Assembly: GCA_903970625.1 (NCBI GenBank)
Contig: CAJCJG010000249.1
Span: 1-49,903 of the forward strand
Length of the DNA: 49,903 nucleotides
Direction: 5' to 3'
From: Solirubrobacterales bacterium 70-9
GTDB lineage: Bacteria; Pseudomonadota; Alphaproteobacteria; Acetobacterales; Acetobacteraceae
A program made the position numbers and the translations under genes. This document shows, piece by piece, positions 19,822 to 28,673 of this stretch; within the stretch, counting starts at the first letter, position 1; each line of letters starts with the position of its first letter. The notes beneath the pieces were generated by a model. The model was not told where the DNA came from. It worked only from the letters and a program-made list of their open reading frames with translations, and did not search any database.

Positions 19822-21707
19822 CAGAACGATTGCCCGATGCCGATATACACCTCGAACTTGTCGCCGCCCTGTTCGCGCGTCACCGGCACTGCGAAATCCA
19901 GCCGCACCGGCCCGAACGACGTGTAGTACCGCGCCCCGAGGCCCGCGCCGACATGCACCGGCCCCCCGAACGGCAAGCCGCTACTGCCGATCTGCCCGGC
20001 ATCGACGAACGCGACCGCGCCATAGCTCTCCCCGAATCGCTGCCGCAACTCGACGCTGCCGACATCGACCGCCGTGCCGCCGACCGGATTGCCGTCGGCG
20101 AATTGCGGCCCGACCGACTGGAACCGGAACCCCCGCACGCTACCGCCGCCACCCGCGTAGAACCGCTGATCCGGCGGGATGGCGAACGTTGAGGCACCCT
20201 GCACACTGCCCACCAGCGCCCGCGCCGCCACCACGCTGCGCCCGGCCGTGCCGGCCACCAGCGCGCCCACATCGACATAGGTGGACCCGGACGCCTGCGC
20301 GATCACGAAATTCGCCCCCGGTTGCAACAGGCTGCGCGTCGGTGTCACGGACAGTTTGGCCTTCACGCCGCGCACCGGGTCCAGAACGCCGTTGGTCGTG
20401 TCGTAGGCCAGCGCCAGCGGCACTTGCAGCAGCAGGTAGTCGCGCCCGGTATCCTCCTGAACGATATGGGTCTCGATCAGTTCCAGGCCGACGCTGGCCG
20501 TCACCTGCTGCGTCAGTTTCCGCGACAGCGTCGTTCCCGCCTGCACGCCGCGCCGCGCGTAGGCTTCCAGCGTCTCGTCGAACCCCGCCACATTGAACGC
20601 CAGCGTCTGGTCCCGCCGCTGCCAGTTCGGCAGTGCGAGATCCGCCGCCACCCGGTACCCCGGCGCTCGGGAGGCGGTGCCGCCCAGATTGGTCGTCGTG
20701 GCGCTCAGCGTCAGTTGCTCGGCGTTGCCGAACAGGTTCCGGTGCGTCCAGACAGCGGACGCATTGCCGCCAAGGTCGGTGGACCACGCCGCGCTCAGGC
20801 TGATATTTCGCAGCTTGCGCTCGCTGATCTTCACGTCCATCGGCAATGTCCCGTCCGCGTCCAGCGCGTCGGCCGCGTCGATTCGCACGGACGAAAAGGC
20901 GCCGACGGCGGCCAAATCCTGCCGCGCCGCCTCGATCCTGGCGGGATCGAACATCTCGCCGGGATGTAGTTGCAGGCGCCGGCGAACGAAATCCTGGTTC
21001 GTCCGCTCCAGCCCGTCGATCGCGATGGGGCCGAGCGCCACACGCGGCCCGGCTTGCACGGCGATGGCAATGTCCAGGGTTTGTTGGCCCGGATGCAGCG
21101 TCGCCACCGGGTCCGCGACTTTGGCCAGCGCGTGGCCGGACCCGCGCAGCGATGCCAGCAATTTGTCCCGCGCCGCGATCACGTCCGCCGCCACCGCCGG
21201 CGCGCCCGGTTTCAGGGCGAACCCGGTCCGCGCCGCGTCCGGCAGATCGCCGGTCAGGTCGACATGGCCCAGATGGAACAGCGGCCCGAGCGTCAGAGCG
21301 ACCGCGACCGGCACCTCCGTGCCGGCCGCCGTCGCGTCCAACGCCGCCGGCAGATCGGGGTCGGCGATGTCCCGCCCGGCCACCGAAATGCGCACGGCGT
21401 TGCCGTAATAGCCGAAACTGTCCAGCACCGTGGCGAACCGATCCGCGTCCGCGCGCGCGCGCGCCAGCAACGCGAATGGCCCGACGGCGGCGGACTTTTG
21501 CAGGCTGATCAGCGTTGCGGTGTCATGCAGCGCCTGGTCGATGGCACCGTTGCCGGTCGGCGCGATGGTGACGCTATACGGCTGCGGATCGGCCGCCTGG
21601 CCGCCATGCAGCGCCGAGGAGCCGAGCAGCCCGGCTAGCAGGCAGAGCACGAGGCCACGGCGACGCCGCGCGCGGGCCCAGGTTTGTGGTTGGTCGCGAT
21701 CCTCCAT
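19821..21707 (-). CDS. tamA: TamA, Omp85-family outer-membrane assembly protein
   Basis: 628 residues. A signal peptide (about 14-38, ending near HGGQA) precedes POTRA domains (about 45-330) and an Omp85/BamA-like 16-stranded barrel (about 340-628). The barrel holds the GGGGSVRGF lid motif near residue 515 and ends in IGIGQSF, a typical C-terminal beta-signal with terminal Phe. It partners TamB, encoded directly downstream. An arginine-rich n-region (ARARRRRG) fits a Sec signal; the start could be slightly downstream of the one used. Confidence 0.95.
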   Translation of the reverse strand: MEDRDQPQTWARARRRRGLVLCLLAGLLGSSALHGGQAADPQPYSVTIAPTGNGAIDQALHDTATLISLQKSAAVGPFALLARARADADRFATVLDSFGYYGNAVRISVAGRDIADPDLPAALDATAAGTEVPVAVALTLGPLFHLGHVDLTGDLPDAARTGFALKPGAPAVAADVIAARDKLLASLRGSGHALAKVADPVATLHPGQQTLDIAIAVQAGPRVALGPIAIDGLERTNQDFVRRRLQLHPGEMFDPARIEAARQDLAAVGAFSSVRIDAADALDADGTLPMDVKISERKLRNISLSAAWSTDLGGNASAVWTHRNLFGNAEQLTLSATTTNLGGTASRAPGYRVAADLALPNWQRRDQTLAFNVAGFDETLEAYARRGVQAGTTLSRKLTQQVTASVGLELIETHIVQEDTGRDYLLLQVPLALAYDTTNGVLDPVRGVKAKLSVTPTRSLLQPGANFVIAQASGSTYVDVGALVAGTAGRSVVAARALVGSVQGASTFAIPPDQRFYAGGGGSVRGFRFQSVGPQFADGNPVGGTAVDVGSVELRQRFGESYGAVAFVDAGQIGSSGLPFGGPVHVGAGLGARYYTSFGPVRLDFAVPVTREQGGDKFEVYIGIGQSF

Positions 21708-21773
21708 GCCCCCGATGGTCGGCCGGGAAAGGGGGCGGGAGCAACCTCTGCCGAGGATTCGGCGCCAATGTGA

Positions 21774-23039
21774 TCAGGCTGCGGCCTCCGCCGTCGCCGC
21801 GCCCAGCCGGGCACCGATATGGTGGGCGAGATATTCCGCATCCCGCCCGACGCCGACGAACCGGCCCGACCCCCAGGTGTAAAGCCACGGCAGACCAAGG
21901 ACATACAAGCCCGGCTGCGTCGTGATGCCGCGCTGGTGGGTTGGGTAGCCGGACCCGTCGAAGACCGGCAGATCCACCCACGACCAGTCGGAGCGGAAGC
22001 CCGTCGCCCAGATCACGCTGCCGACACCGGCGGCCGCCAGGTCCAGCGAAGTAGGCGGGTTGTCAGGCTGCCAGACCGGCCGATAGCGGCTGGCCGGCGG
22101 CGCGGCGATGCCCTTTTCGGCGATGTGGCGGTCGATCAGATCGCAGATGCCGTTATAGACCGCGTCGGCGCCATCGAGGTTCTTCACCAGATCGTCGCCG
22201 AAATGCATCTTTCCGTCGGCGATGTCGGCCAAACGCCCATGCAGGATCATGCCTTCCGACGCAAAGCGGCGGAGGTCGATATCGCGCCCGCCGTCGCGGC
22301 CGGTGAGGTAGTGGTTGGCTTGGCGACGCACGGCTTCGCGCTTCGGGTGCTGATCGACCGGCAGGTCGTATTGCCCCAGATCGGCCAGCCAATCCACCGC
22401 ATCCCGCCCGCGATAGACGCGCGGGCAACGCGGCGCGCTGCCGACCACCAGATGCACGTTCCGTCCGGCCAGATGCAGATCCTCCGCGATCTGGCAGCCG
22501 GATTGCCCGGAGCCGACGACCAGCACCGCGCCCGGAGGCAACTGTGCGGCGTTGCGATAGCCGGATGAGTGCAACTGCATTATGTTGGCCGGCAGCCGCT
22601 CGGCACTGCGCGGAATGTTCGGCGTATGGTAGCCGCCGACCGCCATCACCACCGCGTCGGCAGTGATTTTTTCCTCCGCCGTCTCCACCATGAACGCGCG
22701 CGCGCCGTACCGCGAAAGTTTCGTCACGCCAACACCTTCGCGCACCGGAGCGCCGAAGGATTTTGCGTAGGTCTCGACGTAGGAGACGATCTCGTCGCGC
22801 CGCATGAACCCGTCCGGCTCGGGGCCAGCATACGGATTGCCCGGCAATTTGCATTGCCAGTTCGGTGTGACGAGGCAAAAACTGTCCCATCGCTCGCTGC
22901 GCCAGGAATGCGCGATTCGCCGCTTCTCGAACACGACGTGCGCGATGCCGGCCTGCGTGAGAAAGTAGCTCATCGACAGCCCGGCCTGCCCGCCGCCGAT
23001 GACGACGACCGGCAGATGGCGTGTGGGTTTTTGCGACAT
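21774..23039 (-). CDS. nitH: NitH, MSMEG_0569-type flavin-dependent oxidoreductase
   Basis: 421 residues. Flavin-containing monooxygenase-like fold: FAD-binding GGGQAG at 15-20, a second Rossmann motif VVGSGQSG near 190 for NAD(P)H, and IWATGFRSD near 340. It belongs to the MSMEG_0569 subgroup that appears only in Nit1C/nitrogen-starvation clusters; this is supported here by all other members lying upstream in the same direction. It is the last gene of the cluster, 9 bases after nitG. Substrate unknown; work on the Pseudomonas fluorescens Nit1C cluster ties the set to growth on cyanide as nitrogen source. Confidence 0.92.
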   Translation of the reverse strand: MSQKPTRHLPVVVIGGGQAGLSMSYFLTQAGIAHVVFEKRRIAHSWRSERWDSFCLVTPNWQCKLPGNPYAGPEPDGFMRRDEIVSYVETYAKSFGAPVREGVGVTKLSRYGARAFMVETAEEKITADAVVMAVGGYHTPNIPRSAERLPANIMQLHSSGYRNAAQLPPGAVLVVGSGQSGCQIAEDLHLAGRNVHLVVGSAPRCPRVYRGRDAVDWLADLGQYDLPVDQHPKREAVRRQANHYLTGRDGGRDIDLRRFASEGMILHGRLADIADGKMHFGDDLVKNLDGADAVYNGICDLIDRHIAEKGIAAPPASRYRPVWQPDNPPTSLDLAAAGVGSVIWATGFRSDWSWVDLPVFDGSGYPTHQRGITTQPGLYVLGLPWLYTWGSGRFVGVGRDAEYLAHHIGARLGAATAEAAA

Positions 23040-23048
23040 GGTGATTTC

Positions 23049-23339
23049 CTACAGATCCTCGAACCGTTCGACGGCCACGGAGGCTGCGGGGTTCGTTGTG
23101 AATTGCGAGGCAGTTCTTTCGATTCTATCCAGTTGCCCAAGCGCCCGGCTGCACGCCATGCCGTAACGGGCGCGGACGCGCTCGCTGGCGATGTTCAGCG
23201 CCGCCCGGCTGCGCGCCAGGAAATCGGGAACGTCGTAGCGTTCGCCAGGAACGAAGTGTTCCTTGACGACAAGAGAAGGCGAATAACAGGCTTCGCCCAC
23301 GCCGTCCGGCCAGACGATATGGAACAGCATTTCAGGCAT
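23049..23339 (-). CDS. nitG: NitG, MSMEG_0570-type nitrogen starvation response protein
   Basis: 96 residues, matching the small MSMEG_0570 family in size and pattern: MPEMLFHIVWPDG at the start, ACYSPS..VKEHF and DVPDFLARSRAALNIASERV in the middle. No known fold motif or catalytic residue is recognisable. Its start codon lies 8 bases inside the end of the glycosyltransferase gene, so the two are translationally coupled, and nitH follows 9 bases later. The function is unknown; the family occurs almost only with the nitrilase and radical SAM genes of this cluster. Confidence 0.85.
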   Translation of the reverse strand: MPEMLFHIVWPDGVGEACYSPSLVVKEHFVPGERYDVPDFLARSRAALNIASERVRARYGMACSRALGQLDRIERTASQFTTNPAASVAVERFEDL

Positions 23340-24453
23340 GCGTGTGCTCCAGCAATTCTTCGTAGGCGGGCAGGTGGGCGCGGGCGACGCGATCCCAGCC
23401 GAATCTTGTCGCGACAGTGTCGGCCGACGCCGGGCGACGCAGCGCGTCGAGGATCGCGGTGGCTATCGAGCCGATCTCCGTGGGATCGCACCAGGTCACG
23501 CTGCTCGGATCGAGAAACTCCGTGAACGGCTCGATCCGTGACGTGACCACGGGCACGCCGCTGGCCAGTGCTTCAAGAATGACCAACCCAAACCCCTCGC
23601 GCAGCGACGGAAACACCAGCGCACTGGCCAGTCGGTACAGCGACGGCATCTCCTCGTGCCGCAACGGCCCGGTTTCGATCACCGCGCCCTCGGGCAGCTC
23701 CCATTCCGCCAGCCGCGCCCGCACACGGTGCCGATACGCGCCATGATCCAGCAGCGAAGCACCGCCGGCGATCACAAGGCGCGCCTTGCTCACGACCGAA
23801 CGAATTCTTGCGAATGCCTCGACGATGCGCAGTGTGTTCTTCCGCTCCTCGACGCCGCCGATGGCCAGCAGCACGACGTCGTCCGGCGCAATGCCGAGGC
23901 GCGCGCGCAGCTTTTCGTCGGTTGCATCCGGCGCCGGTGAAAAGCGGTCGGTATCGACGCCGTTGCCGGTGAGCACGGCACGCCGCCCCACATTGTCGGC
24001 CAGCCAGCTTTGCCAAAGTCGGCTGACCACGAACAGCGTATCCGCGCCGCGCAGCCCGCGCGCCTGCACCGCCGCCACCTCTGGATCGTCGAAGTGATCG
24101 ACGTGATGCACGGTGCGCGCGAAACGCTCGATCATCCCGCGCTGCTTCATCGTCAGCAGCGCATTGCCGGAAATGCCATCCTGCGCGTGCCAGACATCGA
24201 ATGTCTGGCCGGACAAATGTCGTACATACTCGTCCGTCCGCTGCCGGATCAGCGCGGCCAGACCCTCCGGCGCCGGTCGTGCCGCGAAGCAGACAGTACG
24301 GCACAGCGTCGCCCGACCAAACCCGCGACCGTTCGGGTCCGGCGCGTGGACAGCCACATCGTGCCCCAGCCGCGTCAGCGCATCGCCAAGCTCCAACGCA
24401 TGCACCACGCCGCCGCGCGGATTGGTGGAGTGGGCCAGGATGGCGACGCGCAT
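23332..24453 (-). CDS. MSMEG_0565-type GT4 glycosyltransferase
   Basis: 373 residues from the ATG at 24453 (a longer frame upstream lies inside nitF). GT-B glycosyltransferase: N-terminal GGVVHALELGDAL acceptor-side loop (about 14-26), and in the C-terminal domain the nucleotide-sugar site with EGFGLVILEALASGVPVV containing the paired acidic residues typical of GT4 enzymes. The match is to the glycosyltransferase encoded within nitrogen-starvation clusters of mycobacteria. Here it is inserted between nitF and nitG, its start overlapping the nitF stop by one base. The seven-gene Nit1C set described in Pseudomonas lacks it. It implies that the product of the cluster is, or is carried as, a glycoside. 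Confidence 0.87.
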   Translation of the reverse strand: MRVAILAHSTNPRGGVVHALELGDALTRLGHDVAVHAPDPNGRGFGRATLCRTVCFAARPAPEGLAALIRQRTDEYVRHLSGQTFDVWHAQDGISGNALLTMKQRGMIERFARTVHHVDHFDDPEVAAVQARGLRGADTLFVVSRLWQSWLADNVGRRAVLTGNGVDTDRFSPAPDATDEKLRARLGIAPDDVVLLAIGGVEERKNTLRIVEAFARIRSVVSKARLVIAGGASLLDHGAYRHRVRARLAEWELPEGAVIETGPLRHEEMPSLYRLASALVFPSLREGFGLVILEALASGVPVVTSRIEPFTEFLDPSSVTWCDPTEIGSIATAILDALRRPASADTVATRFGWDRVARAHLPAYEELLEHTHA

Positions 24454-25415
24454 CACACGGTCCATTGCATCAGCGGCGCGTCGGCAAAATCCCACACGGT
24501 CGCACGCTGCCCCGCGTCAACCAGATCGACACGGCGGCTATCGGTCACGATGCCGATGGAGGCTGCGGAAATGTCCCGCTCGGCGAAACGCCCCATCACA
24601 TCGGGCACGAACGATGGCGCCACAGACAGCAGATAGCCAAAACTCGGAAACGTTTGCAGCCAGCGCGCCAACGGCACGTCGGCCGGAATCGGCACGGCGG
24701 ACGGCGCGATGTCGATGCCGACGCCGGAACACTCGGCCAGCATCATCGCCGTGCCGACCAGCCCCGCCTGACTGATATCCTTGGTCGCCGCGCACAGCCC
24801 GTCCTCGGCCAATAGCGGCAGAATTTCCAGATCGCGGCGCATCCGCCCCTCCGGCGCCCCCGTCGCCGCGTCAAAATTCGGGAACGGATCGCGATAGCGA
24901 CCGCGCAAATCGATGGCGGCGACCAGCACGTCGCCCGGCCGCGCGTCGAACGACGTCAGCAGCCGTTTGGCTCGCCCGAGAACGGCAACCGACAATTGGG
25001 GCTTGCTGGACGAAAGATTGCTGTGCCCGCCGACAATCCGAACCCCGAGCGCGGCTGCGGCGTCGCGCATCCCGCGCGCCATCGCCTCGGCGTCGGCTGG
25101 CCCTGCGCTCCAGATCGCATCCACCACCGCCATCGCCCGCCCGCCCATCGCCGCGATGTCGGAGACATTGACCATCACGCCACACCAGCCCGCGAACCAC
25201 GGGTCTGCGGCCACGAACGCCTCGATGAAGCCCTCGATGGCGAATAGCAGGAACCCGTCGCCGTCCGGAATCGCGGCGCAATCGTCGCCGACCTGAACGG
25301 TGGACGCACCATCGATCTGCATGCTCCGCGTGACGGTCGCAATGTCGCGCTTGGCCGCGACGCCGCGACCCTCCCGCAACAGAGCGGCGAACGCAGCGAG
25401 ATCGAGGTCCGACAT
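24453..25415 (-). CDS. nitF: NitF, AIR synthase-like (PurM-fold) protein, Sll0787 family
   Basis: 320 residues. PurM/SelD/ThiL/HypE-type ATP-binding fold: GDDCAAI near residue 43 (ThiL/PurM N-terminal Asp-rich loop), MVNVSDIAAMGG near 82 and VGGHSNL near 127 (glycine-rich ATP loop), then DISQAGLVG. Such enzymes use ATP to activate an amide or carboxylate oxygen. The substrate in this cluster is unknown. It starts at ATG 25415, overlapping the nitE stop by one base; the longer open frame to 25973 is not a GNAT fusion but the shifted frame of nitE. Confidence 0.9.
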   Translation of the reverse strand: MSDLDLAAFAALLREGRGVAAKRDIATVTRSMQIDGASTVQVGDDCAAIPDGDGFLLFAIEGFIEAFVAADPWFAGWCGVMVNVSDIAAMGGRAMAVVDAIWSAGPADAEAMARGMRDAAAALGVRIVGGHSNLSSSKPQLSVAVLGRAKRLLTSFDARPGDVLVAAIDLRGRYRDPFPNFDAATGAPEGRMRRDLEILPLLAEDGLCAATKDISQAGLVGTAMMLAECSGVGIDIAPSAVPIPADVPLARWLQTFPSFGYLLSVAPSFVPDVMGRFAERDISAASIGIVTDSRRVDLVDAGQRATVWDFADAPLMQWTV

Positions 25416-25957
25416 CACGCAGCCTGCCGCAAGAGCGTCGTGAATCCGGTCTCCGGATTGCGGATCGCCGGATACTGCGCAAGGTCCGCTTCCATCAAAT
25501 GATGTGGCCGGCCGTGCAAATTGGTTTCCTCCAACGTGCGCCAATGCAGCGAATGGAACAAAGTGGCATTTCCCGACTGTACATGCGCCAAGAACCGCCG
25601 GCATCCGCGCGCGTGCGCCGAGCCTACCGCCAGCCGGATCAGCGACGTACCCAGCGCCCCCATCTTGCGATAGTCCCGCGCCACCGCGAGCCGCGAGCCC
25701 CACCACAGACCAAGATCGGCCTCGTGAATCCGAACGCATCCGACAACATCGTCGTCGGCCACGGCCAGCGACGAAACGGCCACAATCGGCACCGCCACGT
25801 CGTCGATCGCATCGCGGTCGTCGCCCGCAAAAATCTTCTGCTCCTCGCAAAACACGGTTCGTCGCAGGGCGCCGGCGCCGTCGCGCTCCCATTGCGTGGT
25901 GGCGAACTTCACCCGAAAGTCGGGTGCGAGAAACGGCTTGAACGGCTCGAAGATCAT
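25415..25957 (-). CDS. nitE: NitE, MSMEG_0567/Sll0786 GNAT N-acetyltransferase
   Basis: 180 residues with a GNAT acyl-CoA fold: VAVDDDVVGCVRI-type central strands, then LAVARDYRKMGALGTSLIRL, which is the R/K-x-x-G-x-G/A pyrophosphate loop. RRFLAHVQSGNATLFHSLHW matches the C-terminal GNAT half. It is the acetyltransferase conserved in nitrogen-starvation clusters from cyanobacteria to mycobacteria. The acyl acceptor is unknown. Its ATG overlaps the nitD stop by four bases (ATGA), and its own stop overlaps the nitF start. Confidence 0.9.
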   Translation of the reverse strand: MIFEPFKPFLAPDFRVKFATTQWERDGAGALRRTVFCEEQKIFAGDDRDAIDDVAVPIVAVSSLAVADDDVVGCVRIHEADLGLWWGSRLAVARDYRKMGALGTSLIRLAVGSAHARGCRRFLAHVQSGNATLFHSLHWRTLEETNLHGRPHHLMEADLAQYPAIRNPETGFTTLLRQAA

Positions 25958-27057
25958 GCCCCCCTCCGCTCATAGGTGGACAACGCCGAGCACGCGCCGC
26001 ACCGCCCGCACCCGGCCTTGATGGTCTCCGCCGTCAATCCTCCCGCGCGCAACATCGCTGATAGTGGGCGGAGGATCGCATCCATGAACGCGGCATCCGG
26101 CGCCGGATGGCTTTCCAGCGGCGTGCCGGAAATCGACACGAACGGGACGACGAAGGGGTACACGCCGAGAGAAATCAACCGCTCCGAGGTCGCCAGGATT
26201 TCTTCGGCGGTATCGCCCAGCCCCGCGAGAATATAGGTCGAGACTTGCCCGCGTCCGAACACTGCGACCGACTCGGCAAACGCCTCCCAATAGCGCGAGA
26301 GCGGCACTTCCGCTTTCCCCGGCATGATGCGCGCGCGCACGTCCGGCGAGACCGCTTCCAGATGCATCCCCAGCGCATCGACGCCGGCGTCCCGCATGCG
26401 CGCGAACCAGACCGAATCCGCCGGCGGCTCGCACTGCGCCTGGATCGGCAAGTCCACCGACGCCTTCACCGCCGCCGCACTTTCCGCCAGGATCGCTGCG
26501 CCCCGGTCGTCGCCCGGCGGCGTGCCGGTCGTCATCACCATGTGCTTGACGCCATCCAATTCGACAGCAGCTTTGGCCACTTCTGCCAATTGTGCCGGCG
26601 TTTTGCGCTCCACCGTGCGTCCGGCGGCTAGGGACTGCCCGATAGCGCAGAAGCGGCATGTCTTGGTCCGGCTCTGATAGCGGATGCATGTCTGCAACAC
26701 CGTCGTCGCCAGCACGTCGCGCGAATGCAGCACGGCGATCTTCGAATACGGCACGCCGTCCGCCGTGGACAGATCGTAGAAGCGGGGCCGCGCCGGGAAG
26801 CTCGCCTCGGCAATCGCCGTCCCGTTGTGCAGAATCCGCGCGCGCCCCGCTGCGTCCGGCGCTTCGACGACATACGGGCTTTCGAACGCAGGCGCGGTAT
26901 GTACCGGCACCATCACGGTCGAATCGCCAATCGTGATTGCCTTGTGGTCAGATGGTCCCGCACCGCCGCGCCGGCTTTGCACGCCGGCGGAGGGATCAAC
27001 CAGCCGCAATCCGTGCGACTGCAACTCGTTGATCAGCGTTGTGGCTTGCATGCTCAT
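25954..27057 (-). CDS. nitD: NitD, MSMEG_0568-type radical SAM protein
   Basis: 367 residues from MSMQATTL. The presumed [4Fe-4S] cluster cysteines are Cys124, Cys134 and Cys137, a C-x9-C-x2-C spacing instead of the canonical C-x3-C-x2-C. A second set, Cys350-x2-Cys353-x2-Cys356, lies near the C-terminus and could bind an auxiliary cluster. GTPPGDDRG and ILAGLGDT resemble radical SAM barrel motifs for SAM binding. N-terminal [24 protein letters not shown] is the family hallmark. Its reaction is unknown. Its start lies 62 bases inside the end of nitC, an unusually long overlap. Confidence 0.92.
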   Translation of the reverse strand: MSMQATTLINELQSHGLRLVDPSAGVQSRRGGAGPSDHKAITIGDSTVMVPVHTAPAFESPYVVEAPDAAGRARILHNGTAIAEASFPARPRFYDLSTADGVPYSKIAVLHSRDVLATTVLQTCIRYQSRTKTCRFCAIGQSLAAGRTVERKTPAQLAEVAKAAVELDGVKHMVMTTGTPPGDDRGAAILAESAAAVKASVDLPIQAQCEPPADSVWFARMRDAGVDALGMHLEAVSPDVRARIMPGKAEVPLSRYWEAFAESVAVFGRGQVSTYILAGLGDTAEEILATSERLISLGVYPFVVPFVSISGTPLESHPAPDAAFMDAILRPLSAMLRAGGLTAETIKAGCGRCGACSALSTYERRGA

Positions 27058-28027
27058 CGGCTTTGCTTTCTGGCTCGGGCAGCATCGGCGTCTCGGTCGT
27101 TCGCATCGGCACGGTCGGGCGGTTATCGAGCAGCAGCGACAGCAATTCCGGCCGCGCATAATGCCCGACCGAATCCATCATCCGCTTACGCTTCAAGATC
27201 AGCGCCATGTCCAGATCGGCGATCAGCAACCCCTCGCCCTGAGTCAGCGGCGGCACGACATGCGCGCCCTCGGGCGAGATGATCGCCGTCATGCAGCCAC
27301 CCCGGAGCGCGCGTTGCATCTTCGGCTCCGGCGCGATCTTCTCGATCTGCGCGTCGGTCAGCCATCCGGTGGAATTCACGACGAAGCAGCCGCTTTCCAG
27401 CGCGTGGTGGCGGATGGTCACTTCCATCTGATCGGCAAAAATCTGCCCGACCATCGAGCCGGGGAACTGCGCCGCATGGATCTCCTCGTGCTGCGCCATC
27501 AGTGCGTAGCGGGCGAGGGGGTTGTAATGCTCCCAGCAGGCAAGTGCGCCCACGCGGCCCACGGCGGTCGGCACCACCGTCAATCCGGCGCCGTCGCCCT
27601 GGCCCCAGATCATCCGCTCGTGAAACGTCGGCGTGATCTTGCGGCGCCGCAGCGCGAGCGTGCCATCCGCATCGAACACCAGTTGCGCGTTGTACAGCGA
27701 ACCATGGTCGCGTTCGTTGACGCCGAGCACGACAACCATGCCGTGCCGCCGTGCGGCCTCGGCCACCGCGTCCGTCACCGGTCCGGGCACCACGACGGCT
27801 TCCTTGTACAGCCGCAGATGCTCCGCGCCGGTCGCCACCGGCGGATGGACGAAGGAGAAGTAGGGATACCACGGCACCAACGTTTCCGGAAACACGATCA
27901 GCCGCACACCTTTGTCGGCCGCCTCGGCAATTGCGTTCAGGACTTTCGTCACCGTGGCCCCGGGCACGTCGAGATCCGGCGCCATCTGCACTGCCGCCGC
28001 CCGCACGCTCCCCTTCGTCGCATCCAT
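26996..28027 (-). CDS. nitC: NitC, Nit6803-type (Nit1C) nitrilase
   Basis: 343 residues. Catalytic triad Glu48 ([10 protein letters not shown]), Lys130 ([20 protein letters not shown]) and Cys164 ([13 protein letters not shown]), all intact. Characterised relatives such as Synechocystis Nit6803 hydrolyse aliphatic and dinitriles to acids and ammonia. In Pseudomonas fluorescens NCIMB 11764 the orthologue is needed for growth on cyanide. The C-terminus (from about residue 300) is a variable tail that overlaps nitD for 62 bases. The gene starts 5 bases after nitB ends, so the operon is tight from the first gene. Confidence 0.96.
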   Translation of the reverse strand: MDATKGSVRAAAVQMAPDLDVPGATVTKVLNAIAEAADKGVRLIVFPETLVPWYPYFSFVHPPVATGAEHLRLYKEAVVVPGPVTDAVAEAARRHGMVVVLGVNERDHGSLYNAQLVFDADGTLALRRRKITPTFHERMIWGQGDGAGLTVVPTAVGRVGALACWEHYNPLARYALMAQHEEIHAAQFPGSMVGQIFADQMEVTIRHHALESGCFVVNSTGWLTDAQIEKIAPEPKMQRALRGGCMTAIISPEGAHVVPPLTQGEGLLIADLDMALILKRKRMMDSVGHYARPELLSLLLDNRPTVPMRTTETPMLPEPESKADEHASHNADQRVAVARIAAG

Positions 28028-28032
28028 CGGTG

Positions 28033-28515
28033 TTACAACGTCCAGGTGTGAAGCTGGAAAGCGTCGGACTTGCGATGCAGCAGCACGAGGTCCAGCACGT
28101 CGAGCGGGCTGATCGCGCGGATACCCTCGATCAACGACGGCTCGCCGTGGCCGTACAGCGCCTGAAGCGCAAAGCGGCAGGCATAAATCTTGCCACCTTC
28201 GGCCATGAACTTGACCAATTGGTTGTTGAAATTCAGATGGCCCGGAAACGCCTCGTCGCCGATCTTCGGAAACCCGCGCTGCACGCCGAGCGTCACGCCG
28301 GGGCCGTACAGCAGGATCGAGGTTTCAAAACCTTTGCGCAGCAGGCGCAGGGCTTGCAGGATGTTGACGAAGCCGATGGAGCCCTCGAAGGCGACGGTGT
28401 GGAAGGTCACGAGCGCCTTTTCTCCAGGCTCGGCCTTCACGTCTTCAAAGACTTTTTCTTCGTAATCGACGAAGAAGTCGCCTTTTTTGTGCGCGGGTTG
28501 GGTGACTTCAGGCAT
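28033..28515 (-). CDS. nitB: NitB, MSMEG_0572/Sll0783 nitrogen starvation response protein
   Basis: 160 residues, first gene of the cluster. The pattern of [21 protein letters not shown], then [13 protein letters not shown], then an Ile/Leu-rich C-terminus resembles a DsrE-like fold, with Cys113 in the place of the DsrE cysteine; this is my reading. Sll0783 of Synechocystis is strongly induced by nitrogen starvation and is required for PHB accumulation (published). AAGGAG lies 6 bases before the ATG at 28515. A longer frame to 28647 is open but lacks a comparable start signal. The candidate sigma-54 promoter is about 60 bases upstream. Confidence 0.93.
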   Translation of the reverse strand: MPEVTQPAHKKGDFFVDYEEKVFEDVKAEPGEKALVTFHTVAFEGSIGFVNILQALRLLRKGFETSILLYGPGVTLGVQRGFPKIGDEAFPGHLNFNNQLVKFMAEGGKIYACRFALQALYGHGEPSLIEGIRAISPLDVLDLVLLHRKSDAFQLHTWTL

Positions 28516-28575
28516 GGTGGCTCCTTGTGCTGCGGTGACGCACCCCGCGCTGACGGGGGCTGAGGGCAGGGCATC

Positions 28576-28590
28576 GCAAGCGTCATGCCA
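28576..28590 (-). promoter_or_regulatory. Candidate sigma-54 promoter of the nit cluster
   Basis: On the minus strand the sequence is TGGCATGACGCTTGC: GG and GC are separated by exactly 10 bases, and it matches TGGCAC-N5-TTGC with one mismatch. Transcription would begin near 28564, about 49 bases ahead of the nitB ATG, a sensible leader length. Sigma-54 control by NtrC would fit nitrogen-starvation induction. No clear NtrC site was found by eye. Confidence 0.45.
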
Positions 28591-28673
28591 GCGCGCGCCA
28601 GTCGCATTGATTGGACCAAAAGCCGCCAATATCCCATCATAAACCATTCAAAAATCCGGTCAATTAGGATTCG

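Noticed and set aside
24453-25973. Single 506-residue frame that could be read as a GNAT-AIR synthase fusion
   Set aside because: The first 186 residues are in the wrong frame for the GNAT sequence, which has its own ATG at 25957 and stops at 25415 with a one-base overlap to nitF.
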